From Dawidia soli (GTDB lineage Bacteria > Bacteroidota > Bacteroidia > Cytophagales > Cyclobacteriaceae), in assembly GCF_018598185.1 (NCBI RefSeq), contig NZ_JAHESC010000014.1:78650-142649 (forward strand): a stretch of 64,000 nt of DNA, written 5' to 3'. A program made the position numbers and the translations under genes. The notes below the pieces were generated by a model. The model ran no database searches and was not told the origin of the DNA. It saw nothing but the letters and a program-made list of their open reading frames with translations. Positions 49,820 through 60,856 of the stretch are shown in pieces. Each line of letters starts with the position of its first letter. Position 1 is the stretch's first letter.

Positions 49820-50848
49820 TTAGTGCGAAAAACGATATTCCTGGACGGTGTCGATAAAACACCGCACATTGTCGACGGCCGTGTCGGGATACAGGCCGTG
49901 CCCCAGGTTGGCGATGTGTTTATGCGGGCCAAACGCCTCCAGCATTTTGATGGTCTCGCGTTTTACGTCCTGCGTGGAGCCATACAGCGCGCAGGGGTCA
50001 AGATTGCCTTGGAGCACTTTGTCGGGCACCAGCGCCCGTGTTTCGGCTACGCCCATATTCCAATCCAGGCCCACGACGTTGCAGTTCAGGTTATTCATTT
50101 GCGCACGCGCAAAAAATGCGCCCTTGGCGAAAACAGTCTTCGGCACATCGGTGATGGCATCGCAGATGCGGGCGATGTACGGCAGTGAAAATTCTTCGTA
50201 TTGTGCCGGGCTGAGGATGCCCGCCCAGGAATCGAAGAGCTGGATCAGGTCGGCTCCAGCCTTTACCTGTGCCTGCAGGTATTTAATGGTGGTGTCGGTG
50301 ATCATGTCCAGCAGCTTGTGGGCAAAGATCGGGTCGGCATACAGCACTTTTTTGGCGGCGCTAAAGGTTTTGCTGCCGCGGCCTTCGATCATGTAGGAAA
50401 AGATGGTCCAGGGGGCACCGGCAAAACCGATGAGCGGCACGCGGCCGTTCAATGTGCGTTTGGTCAGCGCAATAGCGTCTAACACATATTGCAGCTCGCC
50501 GGCTTCGGCTACGTGTACCGAGGCCAGGTCGGCGGGCGAGGTGATCTTGTTGGGAAATACCGGCCCTTTGTTTTCTTCCATTTCGTACGACAGGCCCATG
50601 GCTTCGGGCACTACCAGGATGTCGGAGAAAATAATGGCTGCGTCGACGTTCAGGATGTCTACCGGTTGGATGGTGACCTCGGTGGCGAGCTCAGGTGATT
50701 TCACCAGGGCTTTGAAATCCTTTACGGAAGCCCGCACCTGGCGGTATTCCGGCAGGATGCGTCCGGCCTGGCGCATAAGCCACACCGGTGTGCGTTCGGT
50801 TTTCAAGCCTTGGGCTGCACGCAGCAGGAGATCGTTCTGAAGTGACAT
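49820..50848 (-). CDS. hemE: Uroporphyrinogen decarboxylase
   Basis: A 342-residue TIM-barrel enzyme that decarboxylates uroporphyrinogen III to coproporphyrinogen III in heme synthesis. Family motifs: [16 protein letters not shown] (residues 21-36), [21 protein letters not shown] (about 57-77), [16 protein letters not shown] (about 140-155), [11 protein letters not shown] (about 206-216) and the C-terminal [18 protein letters not shown] (about 305-322). Length is standard. No other heme gene is adjacent. A separate transporter gene lies upstream. Confidence 0.96.
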   Translation of the reverse strand: MSLQNDLLLRAAQGLKTERTPVWLMRQAGRILPEYRQVRASVKDFKALVKSPELATEVTIQPVDILNVDAAIIFSDILVVPEAMGLSYEMEENKGPVFPNKITSPADLASVHVAEAGELQYVLDAIALTKRTLNGRVPLIGFAGAPWTIFSYMIEGRGSKTFSAAKKVLYADPIFAHKLLDMITDTTIKYLQAQVKAGADLIQLFDSWAGILSPAQYEEFSLPYIARICDAITDVPKTVFAKGAFFARAQMNNLNCNVVGLDWNMGVAETRALVPDKVLQGNLDPCALYGSTQDVKRETIKMLEAFGPHKHIANLGHGLYPDTAVDNVRCFIDTVQEYRFSH

Positions 50849-50894
50849 GTCGGCGGAGTAATTACCGCCGCAAAAGTAGAAGTATTTTTGGTTT

Positions 50895-51776
50895 TTACTT
50901 ACGGTTGGCCAGGTATACGCCCGCGATGATGGTGATCATGCCAGCCAGGTGCCCCCACGAAAGCTGCTCGTGATCGAGCAGTCCCCACAGCACCGCCACC
51001 AACGGTATGGCATACGTTACCGAGCTGGCAAACAGCGGTGTGCTTACCTTTACGAGCTTGTTAAATAAAAACATGGCCACGGCGGTGCTCATCAAGCCCA
51101 GCAGCACCACAAACCCACACGCCTGCCAGGCGCCCGGTTGGGTCGTGAGCTTGGGCAGGAATTCTGTAAAGCCCAGCAGGTATAGGATGGCCACGGGGCC
51201 TACCAGCAACAGCGCTACGCTGGTGATCGTCAGCGCGCTCAGGTCGGGTATTTTGAATTTGATGAGGTTGAGATTCGAACCGTAGCAGAAACAGGCGAGC
51301 ACGATCAACAGGGCATACAGGTTCACGCCGCCGATCGTCCCTCCCGCACGCGACATGCTGAGCAGCACGGCGCCGGCAAAGCCCAGCACAATACCGGCAA
51401 TGGCCATGGCCCGAAAGCGTTGGTGAAAAAGTATGGCGCCGATGATCATGGTAAAGATGGGCGTCAACGTATTGAGCACGCCGGCCACCGAGCTTTCCAT
51501 ATGTGTTTGTGCGGTGGCGAAAAGAAAGGAGGGTATAAAAACGCCGAGCATGCCCGAGGCAAAGAGCTTACCGTAGTGACTACCGCTTTTTAGTTCTTTC
51601 AGGCGCGTAAGCGCCAGCGGCATCAGGAATAACGAGGCGGCTACAACGCGCAGCGCCCCCACTTCGTCGGGCGAGAAAACTTTCAGGCCTTGTTTGATCA
51701 GAATAAAGGACGTACCCCAGATGAGCGTCAGTATAATGAAGATCACCAGGGCCGCGCGGCGGTTAGCATCGGGCAT
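50895..51776 (-). CDS. EamA/DMT family transporter
   Basis: A 293-residue integral membrane protein with ten hydrophobic helices arranged as two five-helix EamA repeats (first repeat [20 protein letters not shown]; second [19 protein letters not shown]). Proteins of this family export amino acids, nucleotides or other metabolites. Substrate specificity is not readable from sequence. It precedes hemE with about 46 bases between on the same strand. Located in the cytoplasmic membrane. Confidence 0.85.
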   Translation of the reverse strand: MPDANRRAALVIFIILTLIWGTSFILIKQGLKVFSPDEVGALRVVAASLFLMPLALTRLKELKSGSHYGKLFASGMLGVFIPSFLFATAQTHMESSVAGVLNTLTPIFTMIIGAILFHQRFRAMAIAGIVLGFAGAVLLSMSRAGGTIGGVNLYALLIVLACFCYGSNLNLIKFKIPDLSALTITSVALLLVGPVAILYLLGFTEFLPKLTTQPGAWQACGFVVLLGLMSTAVAMFLFNKLVKVSTPLFASSVTYAIPLVAVLWGLLDHEQLSWGHLAGMITIIAGVYLANRK

Positions 51777-51861
51777 AATAGAAGGTAGAAAGTAAGAATA
51801 CGGTTTTGCTTTGGGAAAGGTTCGCTAAGTGTGGTGGAAATAAAACCTGTTTCTTGCTTTG

Positions 51862-52857
51862 TTATACCGCTACCCCAACCGATGCATAGGTATCAGCGAC
51901 CTCGTCGAGAATGGCCAGGACGTCGGCCTCGGTAGGCGCTTCCACTAACCGCATCCGAAATGGTTTGAAATCGGGTACGCCTTTAAAATAGTTGGTATAG
52001 TGGCGACGCATTTCAAATACGCCCAGGCGATCGCCCTTCCAGCGAATGGAAAACTCGAAGTGTTTTTTAGTGGCTTGCACGCGCTCGGCCATGGTGGGCG
52101 GCGGGGCTACCTGGCCGGTGCGCAGGTATTCTTTGATCTCGCGGAAGATCCATGGGTAGCCGATGGCGGCCCGGCCGATCATAACGCCGTCTACGCCGTA
52201 ACGGTTTTTATACTCCAGCGCCTTTTGGGGCGTGTCTATGTCTCCGTTGCCGAAGATGGGAATTTGAATGCGCGGATTTTCTTTGACCTGGCCGATCAGC
52301 GTCCAGTCGGCTTCGCCTTTGTACATCTGCACGCGTGTGCGGCCGTGGATGCTCAGGGCCTGGATGCCAATATCTTGTAAACGCTCGGCTACTTCCAGGA
52401 TATTTTTGGTCGACTCGTCCCAGCCCAGGCGGGTTTTGACCGTTACCGGCAGCGAGGTGCTTTTGACGATCTCGGCGGTCATTTTGACCATCTTGGGTAT
52501 GTCTTGTAACAGGGCGGCACCGGCACCACGGCAGGCAACGGCTTTTACGGGGCAGCCGTAGTTGATGTCGATCAGGTCGGGGCGTGCGGCCGCGGCAATC
52601 TCGGCGGATTGCACCATGTTGCCGATATCGCCGCCGAACAGCTGGATGCCGATGGGGCGCTCGTATTCGAAAATATCCAGCTTTTGCCGGCTTTTGGCGG
52701 CATCGCGTATCAGGCCCTCCGACGAAATAAATTCCGTGTACATGAGGTCCGCCCCATTCTCCTTACACACCGCCCGGAACGGCGGATCGCTCACATCCTC
52801 CATGGGTGCAAGCAACAAAGGAAACTCTCCCAGCTCTATTTGACCGATTTTCGCCAT
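51862..52857 (-). CDS. dusB: tRNA-dihydrouridine synthase B
   Basis: A 331-residue FMN enzyme that reduces uridines in the tRNA D-loop. Signatures: LLLAPMEDVSDPPFRAVC (about 15-32), DINYGCPVKAVACRGAGAAL (about 95-114, with the catalytic Cys in AVAC), VKTRLGWDES (about 140-149) and IHGRTRVQMYKGEADW (about 170-185). The ATG at 52855-52857 is chosen because it starts the family's usual MAKIGQI sequence. It is divergent from the CPBP gene (27 bases between the starts). Typical of DusB rather than DusA or DusC by the CPV/ACRG context. Confidence 0.93.
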   Translation of the reverse strand: MAKIGQIELGEFPLLLAPMEDVSDPPFRAVCKENGADLMYTEFISSEGLIRDAAKSRQKLDIFEYERPIGIQLFGGDIGNMVQSAEIAAAARPDLIDINYGCPVKAVACRGAGAALLQDIPKMVKMTAEIVKSTSLPVTVKTRLGWDESTKNILEVAERLQDIGIQALSIHGRTRVQMYKGEADWTLIGQVKENPRIQIPIFGNGDIDTPQKALEYKNRYGVDGVMIGRAAIGYPWIFREIKEYLRTGQVAPPPTMAERVQATKKHFEFSIRWKGDRLGVFEMRRHYTNYFKGVPDFKPFRMRLVEAPTEADVLAILDEVADTYASVGVAV

Positions 52858-52884
52858 ATTAGCCCGCAAATTTAACCATAAATC

Positions 52885-53841
52885 ATGGAGCCTGAAATAG
52901 CCCGACGTCAATCCTCACCCCTCATGACAATCCTCCTCGTGTTGGTTGCCGTATTGCTGGGTTTTCAGATCATCGGGCCTCTTATTGGCTTTTTTATAGC
53001 CTTGCCGTTCTATCCCGGTACCTTCCTGGACATGAGCGAGGCCATCAAGGACCCGCTGGGCCACCCGGAAATGAAAGTGCCTTTGTTTATCATGCAGGGC
53101 TGTGCCACATTTTTTGGGCTCATTGTTGTTCCCGTCATCCTGGTACGCATTCTGCGCAGCCGCGACTACACCGTCGGGCTTTTTACGGGCCCCATCTTTC
53201 CGCAGACCGCATTGATCACGATCGCATTGATCTTTGCCTTCACCGGCGTGAACTCCATCTTCATCGAGTGGAACCAAAACATCACCTTTCCGGACGGGAT
53301 CGAGCAAACGCTCAAATCGCTGGAAGACTTACTGCGCAAGCAGACGGAATTCTTAACCAAGTTCGACTCCACCGGTCAATTGATCCTGGCGGTGGTGGTG
53401 GTGTCTATTCTGCCCGGCATCGGCGAAGAGCTGGTGTTCCGCGGCATCATCCAACGGGAGTTCTACCGGGCCACACGCAACATTCACGTTTCGATCTGGG
53501 TGGCCGCCGCCATCTTTAGCGCTATTCACATGCAGTTCTATGGGTTTGTGCCCCGCATGCTACTGGGGGCGTTGTTTGGCTATCTCTATTACTGGTCGGG
53601 CAGCCTGACCATGGCCATGCTGGCCCACTTGTTTAACAACGGCATGATGGTGCTGGCGCTGTATTTTTATCAGAAAGGCGCCCTGGACATCGACGTCGAG
53701 AGCACGGAAGCGGCCCCCTGGCATATCGTTGCGAGCTGCACCCTGGCGACCGGCGCCCTCTGTTTTTTGTTCTGGAAATATTACCGCGACCGGGGCCTGG
53801 GCCAGGCGCCTCCGGAAGATGATCCTGCCACCGCACATTAA
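52885..53841 (+). CDS. CPBP family intramembrane glutamic endopeptidase
   Basis: A 318-residue membrane protein with the CPBP (Abi) domain: the catalytic EE of GIGEELVFRGII (EExxxR, about residues 174-185), FSAIHMQFYGFVPRMLLG (FxxxH, about 211-228) and the last His in HLFNNGMMVLA. There are seven to eight helices. Such proteins are CAAX-prenyl-protease-like or bacteriocin self-immunity proteins. Bacterial roles are diverse. The start at 52885 is divergent from dusB. It lies 48 bases upstream of cdsA. Confidence 0.85.
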   Translation: MEPEIARRQSSPLMTILLVLVAVLLGFQIIGPLIGFFIALPFYPGTFLDMSEAIKDPLGHPEMKVPLFIMQGCATFFGLIVVPVILVRILRSRDYTVGLFTGPIFPQTALITIALIFAFTGVNSIFIEWNQNITFPDGIEQTLKSLEDLLRKQTEFLTKFDSTGQLILAVVVVSILPGIGEELVFRGIIQREFYRATRNIHVSIWVAAAIFSAIHMQFYGFVPRMLLGALFGYLYYWSGSLTMAMLAHLFNNGMMVLALYFYQKGALDIDVESTEAAPWHIVASCTLATGALCFLFWKYYRDRGLGQAPPEDDPATAH

Positions 53842-53889
53842 TATTCCCAGGAATTTGCACTTTTGCAACCGATCTAACCTCATCGCTGC

Positions 53890-54714
53890 GTGACCATATC
53901 CAAGTATAGCAACCTTACACAACGAATCATCACCGGCCTGCTGGGCTCCGGCGGCATTGTCGCTGCCGTATGGTACAGCGAGTGGACCTACTTCGCCGTG
54001 TTCTTTATCATCTGTCTTTTTTCGCTGCTGGAATTCTACAAGCTTGCCGGCCTGGACGGGCTCTCGCCGCAGAAAACCTTCGGCACCCTGTGCGGCATCC
54101 TCATCTTTGTGCTGTCCTTCTTAATTGAAAAGGACATCGCCTCGCCACGTTATTACTTCCTCATCTTCCCGCTCATCTCGTGTGTATATATGATCAAGCT
54201 CTACAAGAAGTTTGAGCGTAAGCCTTTCACCAATATCGCCTTTACCTTTCTCGGTATCTTCTACGTCGCGGTACCCTTCACCCTCCTCAACATCGCGGTA
54301 CTACAAGATGACGGCTATAATTTTGAGATCATCCTCGGCTGCCTGTTCATTCTTTGGGCCAGTGACACGGGGGCTTACTTTGCCGGGACATTCTTTGGCA
54401 AACACAAACTGTTCGAGCGCATCTCGCCGAAGAAGTCGTGGGAAGGTTTCTTTGGCGGCGCAGCCCTGGCGATGTTCTTTGCGTTCCTCATGTCGCAGTT
54501 TTTACATTCACTTACTTTTACGCAGTGGATGGTTATCGGAGTCATCATTGTTATCGGTGGCACGTTCGGTGACCTGGTCGAGTCGCTGCTCAAACGCAGC
54601 ATCGAGATCAAAGACTCGGGCAGTACCTTGCCGGGACACGGCGGCTTCCTCGACCGCTTTGATGGTTTGCTGATCTCGGCTCCCTTTATCGTGGCTTACC
54701 TGGAGGTATTTTGA
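53890..54714 (+). CDS. cdsA: Phosphatidate cytidylyltransferase
   Basis: A 274-residue membrane enzyme making CDP-diacylglycerol from phosphatidic acid and CTP, the entry point of phospholipid synthesis. The signature near the C-terminus (GDLVESLLKRSIEIKDSG, then LPGHGGFLDRFDG) is complete. Six to seven helices are visible. The start is GTG at 53890. Its TGA stop overlaps the TTG start of the WbqC-like gene by three bases. Function is essential and not related to the T9SS genes. Confidence 0.95.
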   Translation: MTISKYSNLTQRIITGLLGSGGIVAAVWYSEWTYFAVFFIICLFSLLEFYKLAGLDGLSPQKTFGTLCGILIFVLSFLIEKDIASPRYYFLIFPLISCVYMIKLYKKFERKPFTNIAFTFLGIFYVAVPFTLLNIAVLQDDGYNFEIILGCLFILWASDTGAYFAGTFFGKHKLFERISPKKSWEGFFGGAALAMFFAFLMSQFLHSLTFTQWMVIGVIIVIGGTFGDLVESLLKRSIEIKDSGSTLPGHGGFLDRFDGLLISAPFIVAYLEVF

Positions 54715-55337
54715 AAGTTCTTATCGAGACACATTACCTTCCGTCGGTAGCTTACTTTGCTGCAGTTGCCAACACGAATGGTATCATATTGGAGCGTCAC
54801 GAATATTATGTTAAACAAACCTACCGGAACCGTTGTCATGTTAACACGTCACAGGGTGTCGCGACGCTGATCGTACCGGTTACTGCCCGTCACAACAAAA
54901 CACTTATCACCGACATACGGATAGACTACAGTCAGAAGTGGGTGAACAATCATTGGCGAACCATCCGGTCGGCGTATGGCAACGCACCATTCTTTGAGCA
55001 TTATGCGGATGATCTTGAAAAGGTACTTTACAGTAAAAACGATTTTTTATTTGATCTGAACGTTCGTTTTCTGTCATTGTGTCTGAAATGGCTTAAATGG
55101 GGAATTCCTGTCACGGAAAGTCTGTCGTACGAAACAACGCCCCAACCCGACACAACAGACTTACGTTCACTGCTTAACAGTAAGAAACAGGATAATTTGT
55201 CCAACTTTTTTCAGGCCAGTCCCTACACGCAGGTATTTGGCAATGCGTTTGCAGGGAACATGAGTCTCATCGACCTGATCTTTTGTGAAGGGCCGGAAGC
55301 TGCAAGACGTGTTCAGGCTTCCATTGTGGGGAAATGA
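54711..55337 (+). CDS. WbqC-like family protein
   Basis: A 208-residue soluble protein matching the WbqC-like family, with the start ETHYLPSVAYFAAVANTNGI, the central NRCHVNTSQGVATLIVPV and the DIRIDYSQKWVNNHWRTIRSAYGNAPFFEHY core. The family occurs near O-antigen genes in some bacteria and as a stand-alone gene in Bacteroidota, with no established reaction. The start is TTG at 54711, coupled to the cdsA stop. It is followed about 110 bases later by clpC, which has its own leader. Confidence 0.85.
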   Translation: MKVLIETHYLPSVAYFAAVANTNGIILERHEYYVKQTYRNRCHVNTSQGVATLIVPVTARHNKTLITDIRIDYSQKWVNNHWRTIRSAYGNAPFFEHYADDLEKVLYSKNDFLFDLNVRFLSLCLKWLKWGIPVTESLSYETTPQPDTTDLRSLLNSKKQDNLSNFFQASPYTQVFGNAFAGNMSLIDLIFCEGPEAARRVQASIVGK

Positions 55338-55450
55338 ACAAAACCGTTTTCGCCGGTGTTTCTTACACAGTATTAATTCTTCACAATCCGAATGGTGTTG
55401 AACTCGCAAAAAACTTTACATTTACACTAATCATCATTGACTTTCTCTCT

Positions 55451-58000
55451 ATGGAGGCTAAATTTTCCAACCGCGTTAAAGAAGTAATTTCACTGAGCCG
55501 GGAAGAAGCACTGCGTTTAGGGCATGACTACATAGGTACAGAACATCTTATTTTGGGTATGATCCGCGAAGGCGAAGGCGTAGCGGTAGGCGTGCTCAAG
55601 AAGCTGGGTGTACCGATGGATGAACTCCGAAACGAGATTGAAAAAATTTCCAAAGGCACAGCAACGCACCAGATCAAGAACCTGGCAAACATCCCCCTGA
55701 CAAAGGCGTCGGAAAAAGTACTCAAGATCACTTACCTCGAAGCCAAGATCTTCAAGGCACAACTGATCGGCACGGAGCATCTCCTGCTGTCGATCCTGCG
55801 TGACCATGATAACCTGGGGACCCAGATCTTAAATAAGTTTGACGTAAACTACGAGACTGTAAAAGAAATGCTGGAGTACCAAAACGAAGGTCCGATGGCT
55901 TCGCAAGACACGGACGATCCGGATGACGATTCATCCAAAATCTTTGGTGGCGGCAGCCAAGGCGCAGCCGGCAAAGAGAAAAAAGGAACCGAGAAATCTC
56001 GCACTCCTGTACTCGACAACTTCGGCCGGGACCTTACCCGTCTGGCAGAAGATAACAAACTCGATCCTATCGTAGGCCGCGAGAAAGAGATCGAGCGTGT
56101 GGCGCAGATCCTCTCGCGCAGAAAGAAAAACAACCCGATCCTGATCGGTGAACCCGGCGTGGGTAAGACGGCGATTGCCGAAGGCCTCGCGCTGCGCATT
56201 ATCCAGAAGAAGGTATCGCGTGTGCTGTTCGGCAAACGCGTCGTTACCCTCGACCTGGCATCGCTGGTGGCCGGTACCAAATACCGCGGCCAGTTTGAAG
56301 AACGTATGAAGGCCGTCATGAACGAGCTGGAGAAATCACCCGACGTGATCCTCTTCATTGACGAGCTGCACACCATCGTGGGTGCTGGTGGTGCATCCGG
56401 CTCGCTGGATGCCTCCAACATGTTTAAACCCGCCCTGGCCCGGGGTGAGATCCAATGCATTGGTGCTACCACCCTCGACGAGTACCGTCAGTATATCGAG
56501 AAGGACGGAGCATTGGCCCGCCGCTTCCAGATGGTGATGGTGGACTCTACGTCGCCGGAAGAAACGATCCAGATCCTCGAGAACATCAAGGAGAAATATG
56601 AAGATCACCACCACGTGATCTATACCAAAGAAGCGATCGAGGCCTGCGTAAAACTTTCTGACCGCTACATCAGCGACCGGTATCTGCCGGACAAAGCGAT
56701 CGACGTACTCGACGAAGCCGGTGCCCGTGTGCACATCAACAACATTCACGTGCCGGAAGACATCGTGAAGTTCGAAGAGGCTATCGAAGACGTGAAGAAA
56801 GAAAAGAACCGCGTCGTAAAAAGCCAGAAGTACGAAGAAGCCGCCCAACTGCGCGACCGCGAGAAGAAGCTGATCGAACAGCTCGACATCGCAAAAGCCA
56901 AATGGGAAGAGAAGACCCGTACGGAAAAATATACGGTAAACGAAGACAACGTGGCCGACGTGATCGCCATGATGACCGGCATCCCCACCAAGCGTATCGC
57001 CCAGAAAGAAAGCAACAAACTGCTGAACATGGGCGAAGAGCTGGCGGGCAAAGTGATCGGTCAGGAAGAGGCTATCAAGAAACTTGTCAAAGCCATCCAA
57101 CGCACGCGCGTGGGCTTGAAAGATCCGAAGAAGCCGATCGGCTCCTTTATTTTCCTGGGCCCTACCGGCGTCGGTAAAACAGAGCTTGCCAAAGTATTGG
57201 CAACCTACCTCTTCGACAAAGAAGACGCCCTGGTGCGCATCGACATGAGCGAGTATATGGAGAAATTCTCCGTATCACGCCTCGTAGGTGCCCCTCCAGG
57301 CTATGTGGGGTATGAAGAAGGCGGCCAGCTGACCGAGAAAGTACGCCGCAAGCCTTACTCTGTCGTACTGCTTGACGAGATTGAAAAAGCTCACCCGGAT
57401 GTATTTAACATCCTGCTGCAAGTGCTTGACGACGGGATCCTGACCGACGGTCTGGGCCGCCGTGTGGACTTCCGCAATACCATCATCATCATGACCTCCA
57501 ACATTGGTGTGCGTGACCTGAAAGATTTTGGTACGGGCATCGGCTTCTCGACGGCTGCAAAACGCGAAAGCGAAGAGGAGCACATGAAGCTGACGATCGC
57601 CAACGCCCTGAAGCGTGCCTTCAGCCCCGAGTTCCTTAACCGTCTGGACGATGTGATCGTGTTCAACACGCTGCAACGCGAGCATATCCACAAGATCATC
57701 GACCTCACACTGTCGAAGCTGTTCAACCGCATTACCCAGTTGGGCTATAATGTTGAGCTGACCGACAAGGCCAAGGACTTCCTGGCCGAGAAGGGCTACG
57801 ACCAGCAATTCGGCGCGCGCCCGCTGAACCGAGCGATCCAGAAATACCTGGAAGACCCGGTAGCCGAGGAGATCCTCAAAGGCGAAGTCGAAGAAGGTGG
57901 CACGATCCTGGCCGACTACGATGGCAAGGGCGACCTGCTCACCATTAAAGTGAAAAAGGCGAAGTCTTCTTCGAAAGAGAAAAAAGAGAAAGAAGAATAG
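55451..58000 (+). CDS. clpC: ATP-dependent Clp protease ATPase subunit ClpC
   Basis: An 849-residue Hsp100 unfoldase. An N-terminal repeat domain ([20 protein letters not shown], ...[13 protein letters not shown]) precedes the first AAA+ domain (Walker A GEPGVGKT near residue 233). A UVR-type middle region ([15 protein letters not shown]) is followed by the second AAA+ domain (GPTGVGKT near 570, sensor region GYVGYEEGG near 617). The C-terminal Lys-rich tail is typical of Bacteroidota. It unfolds proteins for ClpP or acts alone. The ATG at 55451 is preferred over 55334, since the first 39 residues do not match the family. A strong terminator follows. Confidence 0.96.
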   Translation: MEAKFSNRVKEVISLSREEALRLGHDYIGTEHLILGMIREGEGVAVGVLKKLGVPMDELRNEIEKISKGTATHQIKNLANIPLTKASEKVLKITYLEAKIFKAQLIGTEHLLLSILRDHDNLGTQILNKFDVNYETVKEMLEYQNEGPMASQDTDDPDDDSSKIFGGGSQGAAGKEKKGTEKSRTPVLDNFGRDLTRLAEDNKLDPIVGREKEIERVAQILSRRKKNNPILIGEPGVGKTAIAEGLALRIIQKKVSRVLFGKRVVTLDLASLVAGTKYRGQFEERMKAVMNELEKSPDVILFIDELHTIVGAGGASGSLDASNMFKPALARGEIQCIGATTLDEYRQYIEKDGALARRFQMVMVDSTSPEETIQILENIKEKYEDHHHVIYTKEAIEACVKLSDRYISDRYLPDKAIDVLDEAGARVHINNIHVPEDIVKFEEAIEDVKKEKNRVVKSQKYEEAAQLRDREKKLIEQLDIAKAKWEEKTRTEKYTVNEDNVADVIAMMTGIPTKRIAQKESNKLLNMGEELAGKVIGQEEAIKKLVKAIQRTRVGLKDPKKPIGSFIFLGPTGVGKTELAKVLATYLFDKEDALVRIDMSEYMEKFSVSRLVGAPPGYVGYEEGGQLTEKVRRKPYSVVLLDEIEKAHPDVFNILLQVLDDGILTDGLGRRVDFRNTIIIMTSNIGVRDLKDFGTGIGFSTAAKRESEEEHMKLTIANALKRAFSPEFLNRLDDVIVFNTLQREHIHKIIDLTLSKLFNRITQLGYNVELTDKAKDFLAEKGYDQQFGARPLNRAIQKYLEDPVAEEILKGEVEEGGTILADYDGKGDLLTIKVKKAKSSSKEKKEKEE

Positions 58001-58006
58001 TAAAAA

Positions 58007-58036
58007 GAAAAGGGGCTTTACGGCCCCTTTTCTTTT
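58007..58036. terminator. Terminator of clpC
   Basis: A 10-bp stem GAAAAGGGGC/GCCCCTTTTC (58007-58016, 58023-58032) followed by TTTT, directly after the clpC stop. Confidence 0.85.
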
Positions 58037-58041
58037 ATAGT

Positions 58042-58062
58042 CTTAGCCCTGAAAGGGCTAAG
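58042..58062. repeat. Perfect palindromic element between clpC and ppc
   Basis: CTTAGCCCT-GAA-AGGGCTAAG, a 9-bp perfect stem with a 3-base loop and no T-run. It resembles REP-type palindromes in form; no second copy was noticed in the window. Confidence 0.55.
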
Positions 58063-58119
58063 TGGATACATAAATCCAGCACTGGTTTTTATGACATCAC
58101 CGTGAGTCGGCCGCTATCT

Positions 58120-60684
58120 TTAGGCCGAGTTACGTGCTGCGTTGATGATACCGAACATGCAGCGCATGACCAGCTTGCGCAGCTGCTTGTCAAACGGCTT
58201 GTCGCGGTCTTCCAGGTCGCGCAGGTTCTGCAGGGCGTACTGCTGAATGGTGATCAACGGTAAGACGATACGCTCGCGCAGTTTTACCGAGTCGCGGTTC
58301 ACCGGAGTGTTCTCCATCAGCTCCGTCAGGCCGGAAACTTCAAGGATCATTTCGCGGGAGAGTTTATACTCGTTGTACATCTTCTTCCAGTACTCGCCAA
58401 AGTCCTTGTCCTTGGCCAGGTAGGCCGTGGCCGGATAATAGCTCTTGGTGAGCGACATCATACTGTTGCTTAACAGCGTGCGGAAGAACAATGATTCTTT
58501 AAAGAGGATCTTCAGCTCGCGCAGCTTGCCTTGCGACTTCAGCTCGCGGATGGCCGTGCCGACGCCGTAGAAGCCGGGGATGTTCTGCTTCATCTGCGCC
58601 CATGAGCTCACAAACGGAATGGCCCGCAGGTCTTCAAACTTCAGGCTACCCGAGTTACGCTTTACCGGCCGCGAGCCGATGTTGCTGTCGCCGAAGTATA
58701 CCAGCGGTGTGATCTTTTCGAGGTAGGGCACAAACTTCGGATGCTGTTTCAGCTCGCGGTATGCCTGGTGGCCTTCTTCTGCGAGTGCATCGAGCAGCGC
58801 CTTCTCCTTCTCTTGTAATGGGTCGAGCGTTTGAAAGATCGAATTCTCTATGCCGGCCGACAGCAGCTGCTCCAGGTTATACCGGCATGAGACCGGCTTG
58901 CCAAAGTTCGAGCTGATGGTCTGGCCTTGTATGGTAATCTGTATTTCTTTGTCTTCGATGGTATCGCCCAGTGACGCATAGAAGTCGTGGGTATTCCCAC
59001 CACCGCGTGCCGGAGGGCCGCCACGGCCGTCAAAGAACACCGCCACGAAGCCTTCTTCGCGCGCAATGCGTGTGAGGTTCTCTTTTGCTTTAAAGATAGA
59101 CCAGTTGGCGCGCATGTAACCACCGTCTTTTGTGCCGTCGGAAAAGCCGAGCATGATGGTCTGCTTCTTGCCCCGGCGCTGCAGGTGCTCGCGGTACTCG
59201 GGTATGCCGTACAGCGTCTTCATGACCACCTCGCAGTTGGCCAGGTCTTCGATGGTTTCGAAGAGCGGTACGATGTCCAGCGGCAACTCTTCATCTTTGC
59301 CGAGTATGAGCTTGGCCAGCTGGTACACGCGGATGACGTCCAGCGCGGACTGGCAGTTGCTGATAACATAGCGGTGGCATCCTTCTACACCGTTCTGCTC
59401 CTGGATCTGACCGATCACGCTAAAGCTCTGGACCAGCTCGGTTACAAAGTCGTCGTCGAACTTGAGCGATGCCGGTTTGAAGTTGAGCGAAAGGATCGTA
59501 TCGATCTTCTCGCGCTCGCTGAGCTTGTCAAAGTTTTTGAGCTTCTTGTTCTTCGACTGCAGCCTGGCCAGACACGCTTCCCATGCCTGGGCATGTTTGC
59601 GGCTGTCCTGACGGATGTCCATGCTGGCGAAGTAGAAGCCGAAGATCTTTACTTTCAGGATAAAAGCATCGAGCAGGTCCAGGAACAGACCGCGGTGATC
59701 GTTGATCAACACTTCGCGGGCTTCAAACAGGTCGTTCAACAGCTCGTCGGGGTGGTGATAGATCTCTCCATAACCGTTGCCGTAAGCGATAGGGTATACT
59801 TTGCCTTCGGCACGGGCGATGATATGATCCACGCCTTTGAAGGTAAGGCGGCGTTTGAGCCAGCGCAGGTCGCGGTGGTAACACTTCAACAGTGTCTCCT
59901 GCAGGTGTTGCGCTACTTTAATGGTTGTCTCGTGCGTTACGAACGGATTGCCGTCGCGATCGCCGCCGGGCCAGAAGCCGATTTTGATCAGGTCGAAGTT
60001 ACTCCACTCTTCCAGCTTTACGTTCAGGCCGGTCATCACCTTGTGGACGATGGTCGGTATGACGGGGTAGAACACATTCTCCAGGAACCAGCTCAGGCTG
60101 GCAGCCTCGTCGAACGGTGTGGGTTTTTCTTTGTTAATGAAGGCCGTTTTCCCCAGCTGCCGCAGCAACAGGTTGATATCTTCCAACCGGTTTTCGCGAA
60201 TGGCCAGCTCCAGGTCGTTGATGATCGCCAGCACGCTGCCGGGATAGAACTGGGTAGGGTGGGCGGTGAGCACCACGCGGACACTAAAGTCTTCCAGTTT
60301 TTTGCGCAACGCGTCTTCTACACCTTCTGATTCGGCCCGCAGCATCAGGGCGGAAAGCGTACCCTTGCCGTTCAGGTCGTTGATCTCGTCAAAGGCGGCG
60401 TCTTCGATCGAGTCGAACAATACCACCTGGCGCTCCACATATTGGATAAAGTTGAACAGCATGTTGAACTGCTCTTCGCGCGAGGCCTGGGGAGTAAAGT
60501 CCGCAAAGAATTTCTTAATGATCGTCAGGGGGTCCTTACCCTTTTCAAATCCGGATTCACAGGCTTGCTGCAATAGCGGTAGCAATGTACCCGTGCGGTA
60601 TATGCCCGTGTAGGGAAGGTTAAGGAAAAGACTGTTGTACATGTGGTACCGTGTCGATACAGTCTTATTGAACTCACTTGCCAT
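58120..60684 (-). CDS. ppc: Phosphoenolpyruvate carboxylase
   Basis: An 854-residue enzyme fixing bicarbonate onto PEP to form oxaloacetate, replenishing the TCA cycle. Key segments: VVLTAHPTQFYPGSVL (catalytic His, about residue 137), FWPGGDRDGNPFVT (about 236-249), MDIRQDSRKHA and the conserved FFDGRGGPPARGGG loop (about 550-563). The C-terminus ends IINAARNSA, with Ala at the last position where other forms have Gly. The ATG at 60682-60684 is chosen over 60717 because it gives a normal N-terminus. The gene is monocistronic on the minus strand. Confidence 0.95.
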   Translation of the reverse strand: MASEFNKTVSTRYHMYNSLFLNLPYTGIYRTGTLLPLLQQACESGFEKGKDPLTIIKKFFADFTPQASREEQFNMLFNFIQYVERQVVLFDSIEDAAFDEINDLNGKGTLSALMLRAESEGVEDALRKKLEDFSVRVVLTAHPTQFYPGSVLAIINDLELAIRENRLEDINLLLRQLGKTAFINKEKPTPFDEAASLSWFLENVFYPVIPTIVHKVMTGLNVKLEEWSNFDLIKIGFWPGGDRDGNPFVTHETTIKVAQHLQETLLKCYHRDLRWLKRRLTFKGVDHIIARAEGKVYPIAYGNGYGEIYHHPDELLNDLFEAREVLINDHRGLFLDLLDAFILKVKIFGFYFASMDIRQDSRKHAQAWEACLARLQSKNKKLKNFDKLSEREKIDTILSLNFKPASLKFDDDFVTELVQSFSVIGQIQEQNGVEGCHRYVISNCQSALDVIRVYQLAKLILGKDEELPLDIVPLFETIEDLANCEVVMKTLYGIPEYREHLQRRGKKQTIMLGFSDGTKDGGYMRANWSIFKAKENLTRIAREEGFVAVFFDGRGGPPARGGGNTHDFYASLGDTIEDKEIQITIQGQTISSNFGKPVSCRYNLEQLLSAGIENSIFQTLDPLQEKEKALLDALAEEGHQAYRELKQHPKFVPYLEKITPLVYFGDSNIGSRPVKRNSGSLKFEDLRAIPFVSSWAQMKQNIPGFYGVGTAIRELKSQGKLRELKILFKESLFFRTLLSNSMMSLTKSYYPATAYLAKDKDFGEYWKKMYNEYKLSREMILEVSGLTELMENTPVNRDSVKLRERIVLPLITIQQYALQNLRDLEDRDKPFDKQLRKLVMRCMFGIINAARNSA

Positions 60685-60856
60685 TAGCTGGTTTTTGAAC
60701 GCCAACAAAGTTATCAAATACTGGTGTGAGGGAGGGGCAGGGTCAATATATTGCAGATTTTCTTTCCGAAAACGTTTACGGAATAAGAAAGGGGGCAGAA
60801 AGTGAGGCCGTCCTCTACTTCCTGCGCACCCTTTTTGCTGGTTGCGGTTTAGCGGT

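Noticed and set aside
58987..60330. Plus-strand frame of 447 codons
   Set aside because: Antisense to PEP carboxylase with no domain; a shadow of the ppc gene.
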